Part shown: positions 36,923 to 46,326 of the stretch, piece after piece
Layout of the letters: each line of letters starts with the position of its first letter
Numbering within the stretch: position 1 is the stretch's first letter
Source of the DNA: Oscillatoriales cyanobacterium
GTDB lineage: Bacteria; Cyanobacteriota; Cyanobacteriia; Cyanobacteriales; Laspinemataceae
Assembly: GCA_011390955.1 (NCBI GenBank)
Contig: JAABRM010000046.1
Coordinates: 1-58,490 of the forward strand
Direction: 5' to 3'
DNA: 58,490 nucleotides
Program-made: the position numbers and the translations under genes
Notes under the pieces: model-generated
What the model saw: only the letters and a program-made list of their open reading frames with translations
What the model was told of the DNA's origin: nothing
Databases searched by the model: none

Positions 36923-38149
36923 ATGGCGACAAATATCGGTGGATTGCCCGTAAGAGAAGATGTAATTGTCACAATTTCTGGGACGGTTGCTGGGTTCCGG
37001 GAAGATGAATTTCTCCTCCAAGATAGTACCGGACAAATTTGGGTAGAACCGCAAGGTGGTAGCCTGAATGGGTTAAATTTAAATATCGGCGACTCAGTAA
37101 CCGTGGTGGGCGATCGCGATGATTTAGAAGACTTTGATGCCATCAGTATTACGGTTAATAATGCCGCAGGAACTAGCCAACCTATACAACTCATCTCGCA
37201 GAATTCTTCTAATCCTCAGTCTACCATAAATCAACCTATTCCCCAGGCAACAAATGTGAGCATGAATTCGCCGCAAAATATCGGCGAATTACCCGTAAGA
37301 GAAGATGTAATTGTGACAATTTCTGGGACGGTTGCGGGGTTCCGGGAAGATGAATTCCTCCTCCAAGATAGTACCGGACAAATTTGGGTAGAACCGAATG
37401 CCGGAAGTTGGAATGGGTTAAACTTAAATATTGGCGACTCAGTAACCGTGGTGGGCGATCGCGATGATTTAGAAGACTTTGATGCCATCAGTATTACTCG
37501 CAGCAATTCTCCAGTCACCCTGCCGTTCACTTGGGAAAATCAGACTTTAAATAATGGACAACAAGGAACTCTGGAAAATGACTTAATTTTTGGGGACGAA
37601 ATTAATCCCAATACCATCAATGGCAATGATGGCAATGATAATATATTCGGCGGTGAAAATAATGATATCATATCGGGGAATCGCGGCCAAGATTTCCTAA
37701 CTGGGAATAGCGGCAACGATATTCTCTTTGGTGGCAAAGATGATGATACCCTCATGGGGAATCGCGGCCAAGATATGCTATTTGGTAATCTAGGAAATGA
37801 TATTCTTTACGGCGGCAAAGATTCAGATTTTCTGGATGGAGGAGAAGGAAATGATATCCTGAGTGGGGATATGGGACAAGATTTTCTCACCGGCGGGCCG
37901 GGAAGTGATATCTTTGTTTTATCTACCGCAACTGCTGCCGCTGATTTCCCAACAGCCGATCGCATTCTTGACTTTGAAAGCGGGTTAGACCGGATTCAAC
38001 TAAGTCCAGGAGTAACCTTTGCTGACCTCAGTTTAGAAGCGATGGAATTAGGCACAGCAATTCGCGTGACTCAGAGCAATCAAGTGCTGGGAATTGTGGA
38101 TAATTTTAACCCAGGAATGCTAAGTGCTAATGATTTCTTATTGGGCTAG
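36923..38149 (+). CDS. double OB-fold protein with RTX repeats
   Basis: About 408 residues. Two nearly identical OB-fold domains (first at residues ~5-75, second ~120-190) read VREDVIVTISGTVAGFREDE and ...VTVVGDRDDLEDFDAISIT; the copies are 345 bases (115 residues) apart and close in DNA too, so the duplication is recent. RTX-type NDxLxGG repeats (~235-345) and a C-terminal secretion-type domain follow. The start at ATG 36923 is chosen because GAGGA lies ahead of it. The OB-fold is the same type as in the secreted protein at 43446. No signal peptide; RTX tail suggests type I secretion. Confidence 0.85.
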   Translation: MATNIGGLPVREDVIVTISGTVAGFREDEFLLQDSTGQIWVEPQGGSLNGLNLNIGDSVTVVGDRDDLEDFDAISITVNNAAGTSQPIQLISQNSSNPQSTINQPIPQATNVSMNSPQNIGELPVREDVIVTISGTVAGFREDEFLLQDSTGQIWVEPNAGSWNGLNLNIGDSVTVVGDRDDLEDFDAISITRSNSPVTLPFTWENQTLNNGQQGTLENDLIFGDEINPNTINGNDGNDNIFGGENNDIISGNRGQDFLTGNSGNDILFGGKDDDTLMGNRGQDMLFGNLGNDILYGGKDSDFLDGGEGNDILSGDMGQDFLTGGPGSDIFVLSTATAAADFPTADRILDFESGLDRIQLSPGVTFADLSLEAMELGTAIRVTQSNQVLGIVDNFNPGMLSANDFLLG

Positions 38150-38251
38150 AAGATGCCGGAAAGATACCTAAAATATAAGATGATTTACGGGAGGATAAAA
38201 TTAGGCAAAAATTAACCAAGCGGCTTTCTAGGGGGTGTATTCATATTGTAA

Positions 38252-38295
38252 GCATTCAGCGGTTAGGGGTCAGGGGTCAGGGGTCAGGGTTGAGG
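38252..38295. repeat. GGGGTCA tandem repeat
   Basis: Three GGGGTCA units in a row, preceding the response-regulator gene. No other feature in this 253-bp gap. Confidence 0.7.
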
Positions 38296-38402
38296 AAGAG
38301 GCACATTCCTCAAAAGCCGATCGCCGATCCCTGAATGCTTACCTTTGCCCTCTTTGATGGTAATTTGGGATAGTAATTTGGGATGGTAATGTGGTGTAAA
38401 TC

Positions 38403-39083
38403 ATGCGAATTCTCTTAGTTGAAGACGATCCAGAACAACTCGAACCCCTGCATTTTGCTTTAACTCGTTCAGGACATATTGTGGATGCGGTTAACGACGG
38501 GATAGACGCGGAATGGTTAATGGGAGAAAAAGATTACGATTTATTAATTTTAGATTGGATGTTACCCGGAAAAGATGGGGTTTCTCTCTGTCAATTTTAT
38601 CGTCATTTAGGCAAAAATGCCCCGATTTTAATGCTGACTGCGAGAGATACTACGGCTGATAAAGTGCAGGGTTTAGATGCGGGGGCTGATGATTATTTGG
38701 TGAAACCCGTCGATCTAGATGAATTGTTAGCGCGGGTGCGAGCATTGCGGCGGCGATCGCCTCTTTGGGTTGGCGATATTCTTCAATTTAACGATTTATC
38801 TTTGAACCTAGATACAATGTATTTAAATAAAGGAGAAAATCGGATCAAATTGGCCAGTCGCGACTTTCAAATGTTAGAATATTTTATGCGAAATCCGAGA
38901 AAGGCGATCGGACGCGATCGCCTAGAACAAGCCCTGTGGGAATGGGGTGAAGAACCGGAAAGTAATGCGGTAGCAGCCCGCGTAAAACGTCTTCGCAAGC
39001 GTTTGCAAGAATTGGGAGTAGACCACTGGCTAGAAACCGTTTATGGCATGGGTTATCGTCTGGAAAATCCCGAAAAAAACTAA
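38403..39083 (+). CDS. OmpR-family response regulator
   Basis: A 226-residue two-domain regulator. The receiver has the acidic pair E8/D9, phospho-acceptor D51 (LILDWMLPGKDG) and K102-region VKPVDLDELLARV. The C-terminal winged helix (residues ~128-222) binds DNA (KLASRDFQMLEYFMRNPRKAIGR). The cognate kinase gene follows after 44 bases. It resembles RppA-type cyanobacterial regulators, but its targets cannot be told; neighbours with OB-fold domains are candidates. Confidence 0.95.
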   Translation: MRILLVEDDPEQLEPLHFALTRSGHIVDAVNDGIDAEWLMGEKDYDLLILDWMLPGKDGVSLCQFYRHLGKNAPILMLTARDTTADKVQGLDAGADDYLVKPVDLDELLARVRALRRRSPLWVGDILQFNDLSLNLDTMYLNKGENRIKLASRDFQMLEYFMRNPRKAIGRDRLEQALWEWGEEPESNAVAARVKRLRKRLQELGVDHWLETVYGMGYRLENPEKN

Positions 39084-39127
39084 ATATTAAAATCAGGTTT
39101 TAAGCCAAATTAATTACCCATTATTTT

Positions 39128-40609
39128 ATGGAAAGTAGTACCCAAAGTAACTTTTTTATGTCTTGGTGGCATCAACTGCCAATTCGGATTCGAGGAACCC
39201 TAATTATTGCCATTCCGGTCACTTGTCTGTTTGCGGCTTTATCCGCTTTTGCTTGGCTAAAAGTCAGCCTAGTGGAAGATGAAAAATGGGTACAACATAC
39301 GCAAAATGTCCGGTTAGAAACCAAACGATTGCTGAATGCTTTGATTGATGCGGAAACCGGGGTGCGCGGTTATGGTTTGACCCTACGACCGGAGTTTTTA
39401 AACCCTTATGAAAATGCTCTAGAAATTATTCCTGATTCTTTAAAAAAATTAGAAAACCTAGTCACGGATAACCCACAGCAAACTCGCTTGTTGCAAGATA
39501 TTAAATATGTCACCAATGAAAATTTAGCGATATTTTACCAAAAAACCACCCTACAAAGCGAACTAAAAAGAATTCGCGGCAGGACGGATTTATTAGTTCC
39601 CGCTGCTTCTCTGTATGAATGGTTAGAAGAAGGGAAAGCGACAATGGATGAAGCCAGATTATTAATCGATCGCTTCGAGAAAAATGAAGAAAAATTATTA
39701 GAACAACGCCAAGCACATCAGAATTTTTATCGCGAAGTGACTTGGACGATTTTATGTATTGCGGCTGGATTAGGTGCGATCGGCTTTTATTTGTCTATGC
39801 ACTTATTTTACCAACTAGAAAAAGAGTTAGCCAACCGAGAATTGAATTTACAAGCCAGTAATCAACAGTTACAATTAGTTTGCCAGCAACTTCAGCGGTT
39901 TACCGCCAATGCTTCTCACGAATTGCGTACCCCATTAGCCGCTGTTTTGAGTAATGCCCAAGTCGGATTAATGGCATTAGGAGATTTAGAAAAATTAGAA
40001 GAATTAGAAACATCAGAAGATTTAGAAGATAGTTTAGCGGCTCTCCGAAATAGATTGCAAAAAATCGTTAAATTGGCCAAAAATATGAGTAACTTGGTGG
40101 GGCAATTACTATTTTTGGCTCGCCATGAAGGGGGGCTGTCTCCTGAATCTTTCCAGCAGATTAATTTAACGGAAATGGTAGCTAGTTTGTTGGCTGATTT
40201 AATCCCGGAAGCTGAAGCCCATCAATTACAGGTGAAATATGATGGGGTTAAGGATGCCGTTATGGTCAATGGTGAAAAAAGTTTATTGCCACAAGCGATC
40301 GCTAATTTGTTAAATAATGCTTGTCGCTACACTCCTCCTGGTGGTATCATTGAAGTAAGTTTATTCACCGAAAATTGTCAGGCGATCGTGACGGTAAAAG
40401 ATACGGGAATTGGGATTCCCGAATCCGAAATTGCTCATATTTTTGAACGGTTTTATCGTGTCGATCCCAAAGGCGATCGCCATCAAAAAGGCTTTGGTTT
40501 AGGGTTAGCTATTACCCAGCAAATTGTGCAACTACATGGGGGCATTATTGAAGTATTCAGTACCTTAAATCAGGGTTCAACCTTTAAAATATCCTTGCCT
40601 TTATCTTAG
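39128..40609 (+). CDS. sensor histidine kinase with CHASE3-like sensor
   Basis: A 493-residue membrane kinase. First membrane helix at residues ~24-46 (TLIIAIPVTCLFAALSAFAWL), a periplasmic CHASE3-like domain (~47-195, with LIDAETGVRGYGLTLRPEF), second helix ~203-222, then HisKA with the phospho-histidine in FTANASHELRTPLAA (~263) and HATPase with NLLNNACRYTPPGG, DTGIGIPE and GFGLGLAI. It would phosphorylate the regulator encoded just upstream. Signal unknown. Confidence 0.95.
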   Translation: MESSTQSNFFMSWWHQLPIRIRGTLIIAIPVTCLFAALSAFAWLKVSLVEDEKWVQHTQNVRLETKRLLNALIDAETGVRGYGLTLRPEFLNPYENALEIIPDSLKKLENLVTDNPQQTRLLQDIKYVTNENLAIFYQKTTLQSELKRIRGRTDLLVPAASLYEWLEEGKATMDEARLLIDRFEKNEEKLLEQRQAHQNFYREVTWTILCIAAGLGAIGFYLSMHLFYQLEKELANRELNLQASNQQLQLVCQQLQRFTANASHELRTPLAAVLSNAQVGLMALGDLEKLEELETSEDLEDSLAALRNRLQKIVKLAKNMSNLVGQLLFLARHEGGLSPESFQQINLTEMVASLLADLIPEAEAHQLQVKYDGVKDAVMVNGEKSLLPQAIANLLNNACRYTPPGGIIEVSLFTENCQAIVTVKDTGIGIPESEIAHIFERFYRVDPKGDRHQKGFGLGLAITQQIVQLHGGIIEVFSTLNQGSTFKISLPLS

Positions 40610-40811
40610 GGTGTAGGGTGTGAGGCCGCCATCGGGAGCAGAGGAGCGGGGGAGCGGGGGAGCAGAGGAGCGGGGGAGCGGGGGAGCGGGGGAGCAGAGG
40701 AGCGGGGGAGCAGAGGAATTATAGCGCTTATTATCTGGATGAAGTACAGAGGTTTTCTGGATTCCCGCATTCGCGGGAATGACAGTTTTTTTGTAATAAC
40801 ACTGAGAAAAA
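40610..40811. repeat. GGAGCAGAGGAGCGGGG tract and CATTCCCGC-type repeat, copy 2
   Basis: 40630-40718 is the purine tandem repeat also seen at 14100. 40720-40801 is the CATTCCCGC element in opposite orientation to copy 1 (GATGAAGTACAGAGG, ATTCCCGCATTCGCGGGAAT). No gene. Confidence 0.8.
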
Positions 40812-41645
40812 ATGACTAATAACACCAATATTTTACCGTGGGGTAAACTTTTAGACAAAGATGCCGCAGGATTTATTATTAATGATTGCCATGAAGATAA
40901 AATATTGCCCCCGTGGACAAACTTAGTGGCAGAATTGCGTGAAACTTGCGAGAAAGTTTGGTCAAGTCGTTTACAAGGGCTTTATTTACGCGGTTCGGTG
41001 CCTCGCGGTTTGGCAACGATCCAAGTTTCTGATTTAGATAGTTTGGCGATTTTGTCCGGGGAAATTACTGACCAGGATATCAGTTTAGCTAAAGATATTT
41101 CCGAGCAAGTCAATAAACGCTATCTATTTTGTAAAAAAGTAGAGTTGATTCTCTTGAATTTACCAATAATTCAGGAAACTGATTCGATTTGGCCGGGAAT
41201 TATTCAGACCAAAAGCTTAAAAATTGCGGGAGACGATCGCCATTTCAACTTGCTAAATTTGCCCCAGTTTAAGCCCGGATTTGACCTAGTTAACTATGCC
41301 TATACTTGGGAAACTGATTTAGCCAAAACTTTGGATATTTTAGCACAGCTACCACCCCATCATTTAAGGTTTTCCGCTGAGGTGAAAAAACAATGTGGCT
41401 GGATTGCCCGACGCATGGTGCGAACTGGTTTTGAGTTGGTGATGGAAGTAGACCAAAGTTATACCCCGGATTTATATTATTGCTATGAACGTTTTTCGGC
41501 TTATTTTCCTGAAAAACAAGGGGCGATGAAAAAGGCTTTAGAACTGGCGATCGCCCCTTCGGGAAATCGTCCGGGGTTAATCTTATTTCTCCGAGAGTTT
41601 GGTCGTTGGTTAGTATCGGCAGTAAACAGTAAATTTAATCTATAA
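40812..41645 (+). CDS. nucleotidyltransferase-fold protein
   Basis: A 277-residue protein with the Pol-beta-type nucleotidyltransferase core LYLRGSVPRGLAT...SDLDSLAI (residues ~55-80), which has the GS and DxD motifs. The C-terminal helices (RFSAEVKKQCGWIARRMVRTG) resemble the substrate domain of adenylyltransferases. It might transfer a nucleotide to a small molecule or a protein; nothing shows the substrate. It is convergent with the JmjC gene. Confidence 0.75.
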   Translation: MTNNTNILPWGKLLDKDAAGFIINDCHEDKILPPWTNLVAELRETCEKVWSSRLQGLYLRGSVPRGLATIQVSDLDSLAILSGEITDQDISLAKDISEQVNKRYLFCKKVELILLNLPIIQETDSIWPGIIQTKSLKIAGDDRHFNLLNLPQFKPGFDLVNYAYTWETDLAKTLDILAQLPPHHLRFSAEVKKQCGWIARRMVRTGFELVMEVDQSYTPDLYYCYERFSAYFPEKQGAMKKALELAIAPSGNRPGLILFLREFGRWLVSAVNSKFNL

Positions 41646-41646
41646 T

Positions 41647-42888
41647 TTATTCAGAAATAGAACCAGCAGCATCTACCAATAAAATTCCCTGAGTGACCAA
41701 GCGAGTTAACAGGGGAATTACTTCTGTTTCTAGGTCAAGAAATGGCGACCATTCCGCTAAGTCTAGCAGGGTAAATCCTTCAGGACGAAATATTTTTTTG
41801 ACTAAATCCGTGGGTAAACCTTTAATGGTGGCTTGTTTAGCGGCAATAATAATTTGAGTTTGGTTTTCTCCATTGGGTAAATTTTTGGGTAAAATTTGTA
41901 CCGGATGTAATTGAGAGCAAATAAACCGGGTTTCTAGTCCTTGAGCAAAAATTTGGCTACCGAGTTGATGGGGAAAAGAAAATGGCAGCGGTGGTCGATC
42001 GCAATATGCTAAATAATCCAGATAACCGTCGATCGCTTCTGGGGTTTGTAGCCAGGAAATCAGGCGATCGCGCAACTGTTCTAAATGAGCTTTAGCCGCT
42101 GTTTTATTTCCCTGAAAAATTACAGGTAAATTTTCTCGCCATGCTGGATTTTCCGGCAATTCTTGTCCTAACCAAGTCATCCAATCTAACCCGGTTTGAC
42201 AGTCAATTCCTAAAGTTAAATGCAGCGAAGGAGCATATTCTTCTTCCGCAGAATTGCCACAAGCGATCGCATAATGCCAATGTCCCCTGGGAATATATAA
42301 AACATCTCCTGGTTTGAGAATACATTGCAAATAAGGAGGCACATCTGGGGGAATTTGTTCTGCCGATCGCATGGTAGAAATCGGAGAGGCGATCGTTTCT
42401 GGAAAAACAAACCATTCTTTCTCCCCATCAATTTGTAAAATCAGCACTTCATGAGTATCATAATGACAATTAAAGCCTTTTTCTGAGCTTGGGGAACAAT
42501 AGAGATTAATCTGACTCCGATAACCTGTTTCTTGGCGAACATCAGCCACCAATTTCTCTAATTCGGGAATCCGACTATGAACGCTATTAATAATTAAAGT
42601 AGCCCCTTGCTGAAGCAGTTCTAACCAGCGATCGGTTTTAGCGGCTGGGAGGGATTCTCCATCGCGAGCAAATCGCAAATCGGGATAAGGAATTTGATGA
42701 TAATTTAATAAGTGGTTGAGATGCTGCCAATTAAATAAATCCTGGAATTTATCCCGATGATTTCCGGGAATCAATACTGCCCGTTTTGTCCAGTTATCTT
42801 TAAAAAAAGTATCAATTGAATAAGGATATAATAGAGAAGATAAAACTTTCATAAACATTTTCATAACCACTTTCATAAATACTTTCAT
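41647..42888 (-). CDS. JmjC-domain (cupin) oxygenase
   Basis: A ~413-residue Fe(II)/2-oxoglutarate oxygenase of the ribosomal-oxygenase-like group. The iron triad is H-Y-D in FNCHYDTHEV and the later histidine in IPRGHWHYA; EKEWFVFPE matches the jelly roll. Such enzymes hydroxylate protein residues. The N-terminus is peculiar: ATGAAAGT is repeated at 12-base steps, giving starts at 42888, 42876, 42864 and 42852. 42888 is used here because AAGGG lies nine bases before it; a farther ATG at 42906 is also open. Confidence 0.8.
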   Translation of the reverse strand: MKVFMKVVMKMFMKVLSSLLYPYSIDTFFKDNWTKRAVLIPGNHRDKFQDLFNWQHLNHLLNYHQIPYPDLRFARDGESLPAAKTDRWLELLQQGATLIINSVHSRIPELEKLVADVRQETGYRSQINLYCSPSSEKGFNCHYDTHEVLILQIDGEKEWFVFPETIASPISTMRSAEQIPPDVPPYLQCILKPGDVLYIPRGHWHYAIACGNSAEEEYAPSLHLTLGIDCQTGLDWMTWLGQELPENPAWRENLPVIFQGNKTAAKAHLEQLRDRLISWLQTPEAIDGYLDYLAYCDRPPLPFSFPHQLGSQIFAQGLETRFICSQLHPVQILPKNLPNGENQTQIIIAAKQATIKGLPTDLVKKIFRPEGFTLLDLAEWSPFLDLETEVIPLLTRLVTQGILLVDAAGSISE

Positions 42889-42981
42889 AAACAGATACCC
42901 TTGCATCTTACCGCCAGTGGTGACGCCAAGAAATTCCCCCTTTTTTAGGGGGATTTAGGAGGGTTAATAAATTGCGATCGC

Positions 42982-43263
42982 TTATGCTTGACGATTTCTA
43001 CGGGCTTGATTTTGATCGGAATCTTGAGTTTGATCGTAATCTTGAGTTTGATCGTAATCGGCATCAGCCATTAGCATTACATCCCCAGTGCGATCGCTGG
43101 AATTTACTTTCAGGTTCACCACCTCTACTTCTATGGGAGAATTGAGAGCGGTCTGCGGTGAAGCCCCACCGATCGCCGCTTCAACGGGAGAGATTAACAG
43201 AAAACCGGCTTTAGCACTTAAAAGACAAGCCATGAGTAAGTTAGAAGACTTGAGGTAGGACAT
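42982..43263 (-). CDS. small secreted protein with DYDQTQ repeats
   Basis: About 93 residues from ATG 43263, chosen for GGGGAA nine bases upstream and because a clear signal peptide follows (MSYLKSSNLLMACLLSAKAG, cleavage near VEAA). The mature part ends in repeated DYDQTQ units and a basic RRNRQA tail. The divergent neighbour at 43446 is also secreted and ends in a basic RNRNRNR tail. Function unknown. Confidence 0.65.
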   Translation of the reverse strand: MSYLKSSNLLMACLLSAKAGFLLISPVEAAIGGASPQTALNSPIEVEVVNLKVNSSDRTGDVMLMADADYDQTQDYDQTQDSDQNQARRNRQA

Positions 43264-43445
43264 AAAATAAGATTCCCCGTTAGGTAGATTGGTTTTTTGC
43301 TGAACTTGAATTAAGCCTAAATCAAGAATATGACCAAAAGATGACAAATCCTGATGCGGCGTTCCCGTTTAGTCATTTTCTGGTCATATTCGTTTTCTAA
43401 ATTAAATGCGAAAGCCTAAAACATTGTCAAACAATGTAAAACGCG

Positions 43446-43847
43446 ATGAAACCAAAGATTATTACAATTGTTACGTCAGCTTTTACGTCAGCTTTTACTT
43501 CAGCAATATTGACTATGGGAATGAATCCAGTTATGGCACAAATTCCCATTCGCGACTTACAGCGAAATCAGGGGCTAACTATTTCTGGGGTGATTCGTTC
43601 GGTGGTGGGCAATGAGTTTATTCTCGATGATGGGACGGCTCAAATAATTGTAGATGCGGGTCCGCTTTGGTATCATCAATTAAATTTTCGTCAAGGAGAA
43701 CGAGTGATGGTGGTCGGCGAATATGAAGGATATGATTTTGATGCTTTCACCATTACTCGTGAGGATGGGGACATTTTGCAAATTCGTCCTGCTGAAGGCC
43801 CGCCCCCGTGGTCAGGCGATCGCCGGAACCGCAACCGGAATCGATAA
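43446..43847 (+). CDS. secreted OB-fold protein
   Basis: A 133-residue protein. A signal peptide with internal repeats (SAFTSAFTSA) ends at MAQ. The mature domain (LTISGVIRSVVGNEFILDDG ... VMVVGEYEGYDFDAFTIT) is an OB-fold like those of the YgiW/YdeI stress family and clearly like both domains of the protein at 36923. The tail is PPPWSGDRRNRNRNR. A short leader shared with the divergent gene suggests joint control. Confidence 0.8.
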   Translation: MKPKIITIVTSAFTSAFTSAILTMGMNPVMAQIPIRDLQRNQGLTISGVIRSVVGNEFILDDGTAQIIVDAGPLWYHQLNFRQGERVMVVGEYEGYDFDAFTITREDGDILQIRPAEGPPPWSGDRRNRNRNR

Positions 43848-43865
43848 TTATTATTGACTCAAATA

Positions 43866-43953
43866 TGTGAATCATTTATCATCTCTTTGCCTTGGCGAAC
43901 CAAACCTACCTAACCATCCGCGCACGGGAATAGTTAGGTAGAGGTGATTCACA
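43866..43953. terminator. nested stem structure downstream of the OB-fold gene
   Basis: Outer arms TGTGAATCA (43866-43874) and TGATTCACA (43945-43953), inner arms CTACCTAAC and GTTAGGTAG around 43906-43941. It sits between two convergent genes and could terminate both, though no T-run is present. Confidence 0.45.
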
Positions 43954-44006
43954 TTTCAAATAAACATAATTCAATTAAACATAATTCAATGCCACCCTTA
44001 AAATAA

Positions 44007-44591
44007 CTATAATGGCCGATCGCTGATATTTGAGTGAGACAAATCCTGTTCAATCCTGGCCAATTTTAAGGCATTTTCTACAAGTTCATCCTTGCCTAAG
44101 ATAAAGTTTTTTTCTGCCTGAATCTTCGCTTCCCAGGGACTTTCTTTAAACCAAAATTCAGCCAAGGCAACCGCATCATCGTAGGTATATCCCTTTTCAT
44201 AAAAAAAGCAAATACTCGGTTCTGGATCCGATAAAGCTTGAACTTGAGCATCAACTTGATACTGTTCTAAGTAGGCAATGCCTCGCTCCCCAGATAAAAT
44301 TTTTTGACCCATCAATACTTTAGCGTCAACCACCGATTGACCCCAGTAGTTGCCTAAAATTTTGGCATCACAATAAGTATATTTTCCCGAACTAAAAAAA
44401 GCATCTAATTTTTCCTGTAGGGTTTGAGCTAATAATATCTCTGCTATCTCTGCCGAATTATCCGCGATCGCCGGAATATTTTCTATCTCTGGGGCTGCTT
44501 GGGCGGCGGCTTTCGCTGGGGTAGCTGCGACGATTAAAACTGTGGAAATAAACCAGGTAATAAACAGGCTGAAAAGTTTAGTATTTAGCAT
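44007..44591 (-). CDS. secreted hypothetical protein
   Basis: A 194-residue protein with a signal peptide (LFITWFISTVLIVAATPAKAAA). The mature part has two similar helical modules of ~45 residues, FFSSGKYTYCDAKILGNYWG and FFYEKGYTYDDAVALAEFWF, each with a TY(C/D)DA motif; the module repeat may be a small binding fold. I do not recognise a family. Single gene. Confidence 0.7.
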   Translation of the reverse strand: MLNTKLFSLFITWFISTVLIVAATPAKAAAQAAPEIENIPAIADNSAEIAEILLAQTLQEKLDAFFSSGKYTYCDAKILGNYWGQSVVDAKVLMGQKILSGERGIAYLEQYQVDAQVQALSDPEPSICFFYEKGYTYDDAVALAEFWFKESPWEAKIQAEKNFILGKDELVENALKLARIEQDLSHSNISDRPL

Positions 44592-44695
44592 GATGGATTG
44601 TGCCTCACTTTTTTAGTTAGACCAACATACCTCAACCGGATGGCTCAGGCAAAACTTAGCGGCATAACAATTATTATAACCGATGCCTCAATCGT

Positions 44696-44781
44696 CGGGG
44701 TTAAGTGTTTATATTGTCGGGTGGGCAAAAAGTCACCATCATATATGGTAGGGTGGGTAAAATTTTTTGCCCACCCTACGA
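44696..44781. repeat. TGGGCAAA hairpin repeat cluster
   Basis: GTCGGGTGGGCAAAAAGTC followed by a full hairpin GTAGGGTGGGTAAAA / TTTTTTGCCCACCCTAC (44748-44780), upstream of the flavoprotein gene. Confidence 0.75.
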
Positions 44782-44866
44782 ATGTTAGGGGCTGTTGCAT
44801 TAATTTTTGTAAATAGTATTAAAAAATATTTGATAATTTAAGAATGCGATCGCCAAAGTCAATACA

Positions 44867-46138
44867 ATGAGCGATCGTAAGAAAAATACCCAAAATCAAA
44901 CCGATCGAATGAGTTTAAATCGTTTACAAGTTGTGGTAATTGGCGGGGGGGCGGCTGGCTTTTTTGGCGCGAACGCCTGTACCCAAGCCAACCCAAAAGC
45001 GAATGTAATTTTATTAGAAGCAGGACGCCAACCCCTGACTAAAGTGCGGATTTCTGGTGGGGGTCGTTGCAATGTCACCCATGCTTGCTTTGAACCGGCA
45101 GTTTTAGCCCAAAATTATCCCAGAGGGGGCAAAGCGTTACGGGGGGCATTTACCCGGTTTCAGCCTAAAGATATGGTCGCTTGGCTGAACCAGCAGGGGG
45201 TGGAACTGAAAACCGAAGCTGATGGGCGGATGTTTCCGATTACCGATAATTCTGCCACGGTGGTGAATTGTTTGTTAACTGCGGCAAAGAATGCGGGGGT
45301 GGAATTGCGGACAGAAAGCCCGGTGATGGCGGTGTATCCTAGGGACAAAAACCCTGGGTTTGAAATCGAGTTAAAATCTGGGGAAATGTTGGAATGTGAC
45401 AAACTTTTGCTGGCGACAGGTAGCAGTCCACGGGGCTATCAGATCGCTAAATCTTTGGGTCATACTATTGAACCGCCAGTTCCTTCTTTATTTACTTTTA
45501 AAATTCGGGATGCGAGATTGGAAGATTTGGCGGGATTGGCGGTGAAAACAGCGCGAGTCCGCTTGCCAGAGGCGAAATTAGAACAAACTGGCCCAGTGTT
45601 GATTACTCATTGGGGACTTAGTGGTCCGGCAGTGTTGAAACTTTCCGCTTGGGGGGCGAGATTTCTCCACGATCGCCGATATGATACCCCCCTGATGATT
45701 AATTGGTTGCCGGAATATAAGCTAGAAGTTTTGCAAGAACAAATGCAAGCGGTGCGATCGCAACTTCCCCGAAAAGCGATCGCTACCAGTTGCCCTTTTC
45801 CCGTCCCCCGTCGTCTCTGGGAAAGGCTGCTTAATGTGACGGAAATTGACCATGAAAAGCGTTGGTCGGAATTATCTAATAAAGGAATTAATCAATTAAT
45901 CACCGAACTAACTCAAAGTCGCTATCAAATCGTCGGCAAAGGTGAATTTAAAGAAGAATTTGTCACCTGTGGGGGCATTTCTTTAAAAGAAGTCGAGTTT
46001 AAAACAATGGAAAGTCGCCGTTGTCCCGGTCTATTTTTTGCGGGAGAAATCTTAGATATTGATGGAATTACTGGGGGTTTCAATTTCCAAAGTGCTTGGA
46101 CAACTAGCTGGTTAGCGGGGCAAGGGATGGCAAATTAG
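44867..46138 (+). CDS. BaiN/YhiN-type NAD(P)/FAD-dependent oxidoreductase
   Basis: A 423-residue flavoprotein of the HI0933/YhiN/BaiN family. The FAD-binding GGGAAGFFGAN lies near residue 25, GGGRCNVTHA near residue 65, TGSSPRGYQIAKSLGH in the middle, and the C-terminal GEILDIDGITGGFNFQSAW closes the FAD site. The natural substrate is unknown for most members; some reduce bile-acid-like compounds. Codon 15 (MSLNRLQ) is an alternative start. A 29-base piece of the gene (45119-45147) recurs at 36801-36829. Confidence 0.92.
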   Translation: MSDRKKNTQNQTDRMSLNRLQVVVIGGGAAGFFGANACTQANPKANVILLEAGRQPLTKVRISGGGRCNVTHACFEPAVLAQNYPRGGKALRGAFTRFQPKDMVAWLNQQGVELKTEADGRMFPITDNSATVVNCLLTAAKNAGVELRTESPVMAVYPRDKNPGFEIELKSGEMLECDKLLLATGSSPRGYQIAKSLGHTIEPPVPSLFTFKIRDARLEDLAGLAVKTARVRLPEAKLEQTGPVLITHWGLSGPAVLKLSAWGARFLHDRRYDTPLMINWLPEYKLEVLQEQMQAVRSQLPRKAIATSCPFPVPRRLWERLLNVTEIDHEKRWSELSNKGINQLITELTQSRYQIVGKGEFKEEFVTCGGISLKEVEFKTMESRRCPGLFFAGEILDIDGITGGFNFQSAWTTSWLAGQGMAN

Positions 46139-46326
46139 TTAGTTGTTGTTGGTTGGTTGTTGGTGGTTGGTGGTTGGTTGGTCGATCGTAGATACCGGGT
46201 TACTTTAAGAAACCCGGTATCTGCCAGATATAGCACTTTTCAGGGTTATGAAGTACAAAAAAACCTGTCATTCCCGCGCCCGCTAGAATCCAAAAAAAAT
46301 CTGTAATCGAGAGAATAACCGCTATA
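46139..46326. repeat. mixed repeats ahead of the ssp-like operon
   Basis: A short TTGGTTG/GGTTG tract (46139-46182), a variant AACCGGGTT hairpin (GATACCGGGTTACTTTAAG, 46195-46214) and a CATTCCCGC element with one arm altered (46230-46326). The following 90 bases are AT-rich and must hold the operon promoter; TAGACT at 46375 is a possible -10 box, without a clear -35. Confidence 0.65.
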
